This document shows positions 58,120 through 64,000 of a stretch of 64,000 nucleotides of DNA, piece after piece. The number at the start of each line of letters is the position of its first letter. Positions within the stretch are counted from its first letter, which is position 1. A program made the position numbers and the translations under genes. The DNA is taken from the NCBI GenBank assembly GCA_016218665.1, contig JACRDI010000026.1, positions 124,001 through 188,000 on the forward strand, given 5' to 3'. Source of the stretch: Desulfovibrio sp. GTDB taxonomy: Bacteria > Desulfobacterota > Desulfovibrionia > Desulfovibrionales > Desulfovibrionaceae. A model generated the notes under the pieces. That model saw nothing but the letters and a program-made list of their open reading frames with translations. It had not been told where the DNA came from and searched no databases.

Positions 58120-59706
58120 ATGCTCGGAACCGGAGAAATGCTCGTCCTCGCCCTTGTGGCGATCATCGTGGTGGACCCCAAAAAGCTGCCCGACCTCATG
58201 AAGGCGGCGGGCAAGGCCATTGGCGAGTTCAAGCAGATGAGCGGCGAGTTCAAGCGCACCATCGAGCGCGAGACCGAGATGGCGGACTTCGAGAAGCGCA
58301 AGGCCGAGGCGCATGAGAAGCTCTACGGCGACAAGGCCGCCGAGGCCGGGCAGCCCGCCGCGGAGGGCGGGGAGCAGAAGCCCGCCGAGGCCGGAGCAGA
58401 ACCTGGCGCCCAGGCTGCTGAGGGCTCCGCCGAGCCTGCCGCCCAGGCCGCAACGCCCGCTTCCGAACCTGTTGCCGAACCTGTTGCCGATTCTGCCCAG
58501 GAGCCCGTCCACGAGCTCCAGCCCGAGGAATATCCGCAGCAGCCGCCGGTGGAACGCGCCGAGCCCGCTGCCGCCGAGCCTGCTGCCGCCGAGCCGGAGA
58601 CGACCAGGCCGGAGACTGCGCCCGAAGCCGCGGCCCAAGCCTCGCCCGAAGCCTCATCTGACGCCGCCGCCGCTGCAGCGACCGGGGCCGTCGCCGCTCC
58701 CGCGGAGCCCGAGGCCCCCGCGTCCGAGCCCGCGCCGGAGGTTCCGGCCCCTGCCCCGGCCCCGGCGCCCGCCGACGAGTCCCTGCCCGCCCCGGCGCAG
58801 GAGACCGCGCCCGCGGTGGCGGAGCCCGCCGCGCCGCCCGCCCCGCACGAGCCCGCCCCGGCCCCCGCGGAGCCCGAGACCCAGGCCGGAGGCGTGGGCC
58901 TTACCCCGCCTCCTCCTCCGCCGACGGGCGACGACGCCGTGGGCGAGGGCGTTGCCGGGCGCATGAGCCTCTTCGGCCATCTGCAGGACCTGCGCAAGCG
59001 CCTCACCCGCAGCGCCATCGCCATGCTGGTGGGCTTCCTGGGCTGCTACGCCTTCGCCCAGAAGATCCTGAAGGTGCTCATGCAGCCCATGCTCGACGCG
59101 CTGAAGCAGAGCCACTTCATCTACACCATGCCCACCGAGGCCTTCTTCACCGAAATGAAGGTCGCCTTCGTGGCCGGCATCTTCGCCTCCAGCCCGTACA
59201 TCTTCTACCAGATCTGGCAGTTCGTGGCCCCTGGCCTGTATTCCCACGAGCGCCGCTGGATCATCCCCATCGCCCTGGCCTCGGCCCTGTTCTTCACCTG
59301 CGGGGCCATGTTCGGCTACTTTGTGGTCTTCCCCTTCGGCTTCGAGTTCTTCGCCAGCTACACCAGCGACATCCTGGTCTTCACCCCCAAGCTGGACGAG
59401 TACCTGGACTTCTCGCTCAAGCTGCTCTTCGCCTTCGGCATCGTGTTCGAACTGCCGCTGTTCATCTTCTTCCTGGCCAAGCTGGGCATCGTCACGCACA
59501 CGGGCCTGCGCGCCAAGCGCAAGTACGCCATCCTGGGCGCGTTCATCATCGCGGCGGCCCTCACCCCGCCGGACGCCATCAGCCAGACCATGATGGCCGT
59601 GCCCCTGTGCGTGCTGTACGAAGTGGGCATCTGGCTGGCGTACTTCTTCGGCAAGAAGAAGCCCGCCCCGGCCGAGGACGGCGAGGCCCCGGCCCAGGCC
59701 GCGTAA
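58120..59706 (+). CDS. Natural TatB-TatC fusion protein
   Basis: A 528-residue component of the twin-arginine protein-export system, in which two normally separate proteins are joined. Residues 1-70 are TatA/B-like: a short N-terminal helix (EMLVLALVAIIVV), DP in place of the usual GP hinge, then an amphipathic helix (KLPDLMKAAGKAIGEFKQM). Residues about 75-275 are an Ala/Pro/Glu-rich linker. TatC covers 282-528 with six helices and the conserved FGHLQDLRKRL, FYQIWQFVAPGLYSHERR and PTEAFF. The frame is continuous and Met282 has no ribosome-binding site ahead of it, so a fused product is expected. Confidence 0.9.
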   Translation: MLGTGEMLVLALVAIIVVDPKKLPDLMKAAGKAIGEFKQMSGEFKRTIERETEMADFEKRKAEAHEKLYGDKAAEAGQPAAEGGEQKPAEAGAEPGAQAAEGSAEPAAQAATPASEPVAEPVADSAQEPVHELQPEEYPQQPPVERAEPAAAEPAAAEPETTRPETAPEAAAQASPEASSDAAAAAATGAVAAPAEPEAPASEPAPEVPAPAPAPAPADESLPAPAQETAPAVAEPAAPPAPHEPAPAPAEPETQAGGVGLTPPPPPPTGDDAVGEGVAGRMSLFGHLQDLRKRLTRSAIAMLVGFLGCYAFAQKILKVLMQPMLDALKQSHFIYTMPTEAFFTEMKVAFVAGIFASSPYIFYQIWQFVAPGLYSHERRWIIPIALASALFFTCGAMFGYFVVFPFGFEFFASYTSDILVFTPKLDEYLDFSLKLLFAFGIVFELPLFIFFLAKLGIVTHTGLRAKRKYAILGAFIIAAALTPPDAISQTMMAVPLCVLYEVGIWLAYFFGKKKPAPAEDGEAPAQAA

Positions 59707-59841
59707 GCCGGGGGCATGTTTCGGAATCGTCCCTGAGACGGAAGCCGCCGCGCCCTTGACAAGGCCGGGCGGCTCCGGTCATGGGTAGAGCGCCCAAGGC
59801 CAGCGCGAGCCGCGCTGGGAGCGGCGCAAAGGAGCGACACG

Positions 59842-60429
59842 GTGGCCGAGCGCACAGCATCCATCACCCGCACGACCAAGGAGACGGACATCCGCGTGGC
59901 CATCGGCCTCGATGGCGCGGGCAAATGCTCCATCGCCACGGGCGTGGGCTTTGCCGACCACATGCTGACCCTGTTCGCCTTCTGGGCGGGGTTCGATCTC
60001 ACGCTCTCCTGCAAGGGCGACCTGGAGATCGACGCCCACCATAGCCTGGAGGACATCGGCCTGAGCCTTGGCCAGGCCCTGGCCCAGGCCCTGGGCGACA
60101 AGGCGGGCATCGCCCGCGTGGCCCACGCCAAGGTGCCCATGGACGAGGCTCTGGCCGAGGTGGTGGTGGACCTCTCCGGCAGGCCCTATCTGGTCTACGT
60201 CGACGACCTCCTGCCCGCGCAGATCGCCGGTGAGGAGAAGGACGTCTGGCGGGAATTCTTCAAATCCTTTGCGCAGCGGGCGGGCATGAACCTGCACGTC
60301 CGCTACGAGTACGGGAAAAATGGCCACCATCTGCTGGAGGCCGCCTTCAAGGCCCTGGGGCTGGCGCTGCGCCAGGCCGTCCAGGTGTGCCGCGCGGGCG
60401 CGCCCAGCACCAAGGGGAGTGTGGACTGA
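59842..60429 (+). CDS. hisB: Imidazoleglycerol-phosphate dehydratase
   Basis: Catalyses the sixth step of histidine synthesis. The 195-residue monofunctional form (no phosphatase domain) has the two metal-binding His motifs: [10 protein letters not shown] and [19 protein letters not shown], and [11 protein letters not shown] near the N-terminus. GTG 59842 follows AAAGGAG. It overlaps the lipoprotein gene by one base, and hisA follows that, so the three form an operon. Confidence 0.95.
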   Translation: MAERTASITRTTKETDIRVAIGLDGAGKCSIATGVGFADHMLTLFAFWAGFDLTLSCKGDLEIDAHHSLEDIGLSLGQALAQALGDKAGIARVAHAKVPMDEALAEVVVDLSGRPYLVYVDDLLPAQIAGEEKDVWREFFKSFAQRAGMNLHVRYEYGKNGHHLLEAAFKALGLALRQAVQVCRAGAPSTKGSVD

Positions 60430-61064
60430 TGTTGACGCGCAAGCTGCCTGCTGTTCTTTTCATCCTTTGCGCCCTGGCCCTGGCGGCCTGCGCGCCCAAG
60501 CCCATCACGCCGCAGCTTCGGCCCGTGGGCTCCATCGCCGTGGCCTCCTTCACCGCGCCCAAGTACAACTGGGAACTCCTGGCCGGCTACCTGCCCGAGG
60601 AAGGCCGGGGCGTGAAGCAGGAGATCCTCACCAGCCTGGACGGCGTGATGAACCAGACCCTGCGCGCCCACGGCGTGGCCACAACCGGCACCCCGGCCGC
60701 CGTGAAGCAGTGCCAGGAGATCGTGACCCTTGAGCGCAGCGGCAAGGCGCGCGAGAGCGCCTGGGCCCAGTGGCTGAACGTGGGCCGCTGCCTGCCCGCC
60801 GACTTTTTGCTGGTGCCGCAGGTGCTGTACTGGAAGGAATTCGAGGGCGGCGGCAACCCCGCCTCCGTGGTCATGGACTTCTACCTCATCGACGTGAAGG
60901 GCGAGCGCCTGGTGACCCGCTACCACTACGACGAGACCCAGAAGGCCCTTACCGACAACCTGCTGGACTTCGGCAAGTACGTGAAGCGCAAGGGCGAGTG
61001 GGTGAAGGCCGAGGTGCTGGCCAAGGAGGGCATCGAGGCCGGGCTGACGGAGATGGGCCTGTGA
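60429..61064 (+). CDS. Lipoprotein encoded between hisB and hisA
   Basis: A 211-residue predicted lipoprotein (signal peptide ending LALAAC, Cys21). The mature protein has SIAVASFTAPKYNWELLAGYLP, EILTSLDGVMNQTL, and RCLPADFLLVPQVLYWKEFEGG, a pattern like secreted beta-propeller-free envelope lipoproteins that I cannot assign. A histidine-pathway role is unlikely for an envelope protein; its place between the two his genes is most likely an operon insertion. ATG 60429 overlaps the hisB stop, and the stop overlaps hisA by four bases. Confidence 0.8.
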   Translation: MLTRKLPAVLFILCALALAACAPKPITPQLRPVGSIAVASFTAPKYNWELLAGYLPEEGRGVKQEILTSLDGVMNQTLRAHGVATTGTPAAVKQCQEIVTLERSGKARESAWAQWLNVGRCLPADFLLVPQVLYWKEFEGGGNPASVVMDFYLIDVKGERLVTRYHYDETQKALTDNLLDFGKYVKRKGEWVKAEVLAKEGIEAGLTEMGL

Positions 61065-61798
61065 TCCTGTTCCCCGCGGTCGACATCAAGGACGGGCGCT
61101 GCGTGCGCCTGGAGCAGGGCCGCGCAGACGCCGTGACGGTGTTTGGCGACGACCCGGCCGAGAACGCCCTCTCCTGGGTGCGCCTGGGCGCCCAGTGGCT
61201 GCACATCGTTGACCTGGACGGCGCCTTCAGCGGCCTGCCGCGCAACTTCGAGCTGGTCAAGCGCATCTGCGCCGAGGCGAAGATTCCCGTGCAGCTTGGC
61301 GGCGGCGTGCGCGACATCGCCACCGCCAAGGCCTACGTCGAGGCCGGGGTCACCCGGCTCATCATCGGCACCATCGCCCTGGAGCAGCCGGAGCTCTTCG
61401 CCGAGATGTGCGCCGCGCTGCCCGGCAAGGTGGGCGTGAGCCTGGACGCCGTGAACGGCCAGCTGAAAAGCCGCGGCTGGGTGACCGACGCCGGCATGAC
61501 CGTCATGGACGTGCTGCCGCGCATCGAAAAGGCCGGCGCGAGCTTCATCATCTACACCGACATCGCCCGCGACGGCATGCAGAGCGGGGTGAACATCCCG
61601 GCGCTGACGGCGCTGTGCGAGGCCACGAAGCTGCCCGTTGTGGCGGCCGGCGGCGTCACCAACCTGGACGACTTGAGGAACCTCGCGCCCCTGTGCCAGA
61701 AAGGCCTGCAAGGGGCCATCACGGGCCGCGCCATCTACGCGGGCACCCTGGACTTCTCCCAGGGCTTAAGCTTCACCAAGGGGCTGCAAGCGGCGTAA
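61061..61798 (+). CDS. hisA: ProFAR isomerase
   Basis: Catalyses isomerisation of phosphoribosylformimino-AICAR phosphate in histidine synthesis. The 245-residue TIM barrel shows FPAVDIKDGRCVRL with catalytic Asp8, VQLGGGVRD, the second acidic residue in VSLDAVNG, and VVAAGGVTNLDDL, the C-terminal phosphate-binding half. GTG 61061 overlaps the lipoprotein stop; the gene ends at a strong terminator. Confidence 0.95.
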   Translation: MILFPAVDIKDGRCVRLEQGRADAVTVFGDDPAENALSWVRLGAQWLHIVDLDGAFSGLPRNFELVKRICAEAKIPVQLGGGVRDIATAKAYVEAGVTRLIIGTIALEQPELFAEMCAALPGKVGVSLDAVNGQLKSRGWVTDAGMTVMDVLPRIEKAGASFIIYTDIARDGMQSGVNIPALTALCEATKLPVVAAGGVTNLDDLRNLAPLCQKGLQGAITGRAIYAGTLDFSQGLSFTKGLQAA

Positions 61799-61820
61799 AT
61801 GCTGCCAGCCGTTTTGTTCA

Positions 61821-61853
61821 GCCCTTCCCTAATCCGGGGAAGGGCTTTTTTTT
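61821..61853 (+). terminator. Rho-independent terminator of the his operon
   Basis: GCCCTTCCC pairs with GGGAAGGGC and is followed by eight T residues, 22 bases after the hisA stop. It marks the edge of the GC-rich block. Confidence 0.9.
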
Positions 61854-61939
61854 GTGGATTATTATAGGCTAATTGACAGAGGTGTTGGCATATGTAAGTA
61901 ATCAGTTAATAGTATATGCAATAGACAATAGGGGGAGTG

Positions 61940-62905
61940 ATGACAATTGAACCAGACTTAACCATGAGCGAAGAGATCAAAGATATTGTTAATACTGCTG
62001 TTTCAGAGATTAAATCACAGTATGAAAGTGAGCTTAATACTTTTCGCGAGGGCTACTCTGAAATATCAAGCAAGAGCAAAGAATTAGAAGAAAAGTTGGA
62101 GGACAGCCTTGCTTCTGCGGCCGAAAAGCAAAGCTTAATCAGCAATAATCTGCAGGAAATAGAAAAAATCAAAGCAGAGGCAGATAAGGCGAAGGCTGAG
62201 ATTCAGAGTTTCTCTCAACGGTTATTTTCTGGTACAGAGTCAGATCCTTCGATTTCAAAAAAAATTCTTGAGCTCCAGGAAGAAGCTGGAAAGCGTCATA
62301 AAAGTATTGTTGATCTCTATGGAGAACTCTTTGAACGGGTTGAAATGCACAAGTTGGTGCTTGAGGTTGGAGAGGAGAGCCCTGATCCAGATTTACCTGT
62401 GTACCAAGATAAGAAGACAGGGAAGGATTATGTTCTTCAGCGAGTTGAAGTGCCTGGGCTTTTAAAGGTTTTGCAGCAATCAATAGAGCAATTTAATGAC
62501 ATGATCGTGCGCTCACAAGATAAATTCGAACAGAATCAAGGTGGCTGGGACTTAGAATACCATTCATTAAAAGCAAAAATTGAGGATCTGCTGCCCGCCG
62601 CGACATCCGCCGGGCTGGCTTCTGCCTATGAAACCGCAAAGTTGGAGCATAAAGCTTCTTCAGACCGATGGTCTTTATACTTCTCAATCGCGATTGGAAT
62701 GATGGTTTTAATCCCATTAGTCACACTCGTGTGTGACTTGTTTAATGATTCAACTTCTGTATCTGTAACTTATGACGTTATTATCAGGAAAATGATAAGG
62801 TTGCTTCCGTTTGAATTGCCTGTTCTTTGGTTCGCTTACATAGCTACATGTCGGGCAAAAGAACATTTCGACTTCACGAAGAATACCTTCATAAATGGGC
62901 AGTAA
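61940..62905 (+). CDS. Coiled-coil membrane protein in an AT-rich island (5' part of a frameshifted gene)
   Basis: About 321 residues: a long charged N-terminal region with heptad-like runs (ELEEKLEDSLASAAEKQSL, EIEKIKAEADKAKAEIQSF), then two helices at about 253-277 and 295-310. Codon use is rich in A/T-ending codons, unlike every gene to its left, which points to horizontal transfer. The frame closes with TAG? no: it closes with TAA at 62903-62905, soon after YIATCRAKEHF. The -1 frame overlapping this end carries what looks like the natural continuation (see next entry). TTGACA at 61873-61878 may be a -35 element. Function unknown; the shape recalls phage-defence or sensory coiled-coil proteins but no domain is recognised. 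Confidence 0.7.
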   Translation: MTIEPDLTMSEEIKDIVNTAVSEIKSQYESELNTFREGYSEISSKSKELEEKLEDSLASAAEKQSLISNNLQEIEKIKAEADKAKAEIQSFSQRLFSGTESDPSISKKILELQEEAGKRHKSIVDLYGELFERVEMHKLVLEVGEESPDPDLPVYQDKKTGKDYVLQRVEVPGLLKVLQQSIEQFNDMIVRSQDKFEQNQGGWDLEYHSLKAKIEDLLPAATSAGLASAYETAKLEHKASSDRWSLYFSIAIGMMVLIPLVTLVCDLFNDSTSVSVTYDVIIRKMIRLLPFELPVLWFAYIATCRAKEHFDFTKNTFINGQ

Positions 62906-63207
62906 CTACTTCATATAGCGGATTGAAGAAGCAAGCAGAGACTCTTTCTGGAGTAGATAACGATTTGTTAAAAAAGTTGCTCGGAAATACCGTTGATGTA
63001 AATTCTACAAATCCGAGCGGGATTATTGATGTGAAAGCGCAAGAACAACCATTGCTTATGTTGTTAGATCACTTGAAGGATAGTGACAAGAAAGGACTTG
63101 GCGCGACAATTCGTTCCTTTCTCGAAAAGACACTTGACGGTCTATTGGGGCCAAAAGAATCCAATACACCTGCTTCTGCTGATGGTGAGAAGAAAACAAA
63201 ACCATAG
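62848..63207 (+). CDS. Probable 3' continuation of the preceding gene in the -1 frame
   Basis: An AT-rich frame of up to 126 residues. It opens with RTFRLHEEYLHKWAVTTSYSG and ends with a Lys-rich tail. In the upstream frame the helix ends in CRAKEHF. Joining the two by a single -1 shift near 62870 gives a chain from a transmembrane helix into the HEEYLHK helix, the usual order in coiled-coil membrane proteins of this shape. It has no good ribosome-binding site of its own. Possible causes are a disabling mutation, a sequencing error or programmed frameshifting; no classical slippery heptamer is visible. An independent start at ATG 62848 remains possible. Confidence 0.5.
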   Translation: MSGKRTFRLHEEYLHKWAVTTSYSGLKKQAETLSGVDNDLLKKLLGNTVDVNSTNPSGIIDVKAQEQPLLMLLDHLKDSDKKGLGATIRSFLEKTLDGLLGPKESNTPASADGEKKTKP

Positions 63208-63221
63208 CTCTAGTCTGTAAA

Positions 63222-63254
63222 AGAAAGGGGACCTTGCGGTCCCCCTTACTTTTG
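63222..63254. terminator. Bidirectional terminator between the AT-rich island and the regulator
   Basis: AAGGGGACC and GGTCCCCCTT form a strong stem with loop TTGC. TTTCTTTTAC follows leftward and ACTTTT follows rightward, so both convergent genes can use it. It marks the right edge of the AT-rich segment. Confidence 0.85.
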
Positions 63255-63269
63255 CGTGTCCGGCGCGCG

Positions 63270-64000
<731 letters not shown>

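Noticed and set aside
59758-59790. TTGACA at about 59757 as a hisB promoter
   Set aside because: No acceptable -10 hexamer at 16-18 bases.

Overview
This is a very GC-rich bacterial window that most resembles a sulfate-reducing deltaproteobacterium of the Desulfovibrio group. The assignment rests on gene content, not on a database search. The clues are a six-gene Ech-type energy-converting [NiFe] hydrogenase, a reduced cytochrome c maturation operon whose CcmE carries the Cys-xxx-Tyr haem motif, a TauE/SafE exporter cluster with a sigma-54 regulator, and a complete livKHMGF branched-chain amino-acid uptake operon.

Layout. 0-8 kb: end of an unknown gene, a glycine-zipper lipoprotein, malic enzyme, a TrmJ-like rRNA/tRNA methyltransferase, and a periplasmic binding protein coupled by a 4-base overlap to a PAS-GGDEF-EAL protein. 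8-18 kb: two tandem paralogous TPR genes, cobyrinate a,c-diamide synthase, a SemiSWEET-like gene, a zinc/manganese-type ABC pair without its binding protein, a leftward YbaK-methyltransferase-Maf trio, and a motB-motA pair. 18-28 kb: glucokinase, a purine phosphoribosyltransferase followed by a BMP-type nucleoside ABC transporter, an acetyltransferase, and leftward small genes including a chromate transporter. 28-33 kb (leftward): echABCDEF.

33-42 kb is the most unusual part. A leftward five-gene membrane/lipoprotein operon with a TauE/SafE exporter is preceded by a consensus-perfect sigma-54 promoter. Divergently from it lie a membrane-bound sigma-54 activator and a PEP-synthase-like protein that has the ATP-grasp and phosphohistidine domains but no recognisable PEP-binding barrel. 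Arrays of TTGCG motifs lie upstream of both the operon and the PEP-synthase-like gene, which suggests one regulon.

42-61 kb: a glycosyltransferase, a CNNM/CBS membrane protein, the ccmEFABCD-TPR operon (with a 42-residue CcmD), livKHMGF, guaB-guaA, a natural TatB-TatC fusion with a long Ala/Pro/Glu-rich linker, and hisB-lipoprotein-hisA. 61.8-63.2 kb is a visibly AT-rich island between two terminators, holding a coiled-coil membrane protein gene that looks broken by a -1 frameshift. The window ends inside a second sigma-54-dependent regulator. No tRNA, rRNA, CRISPR array or insertion sequence was recognised.
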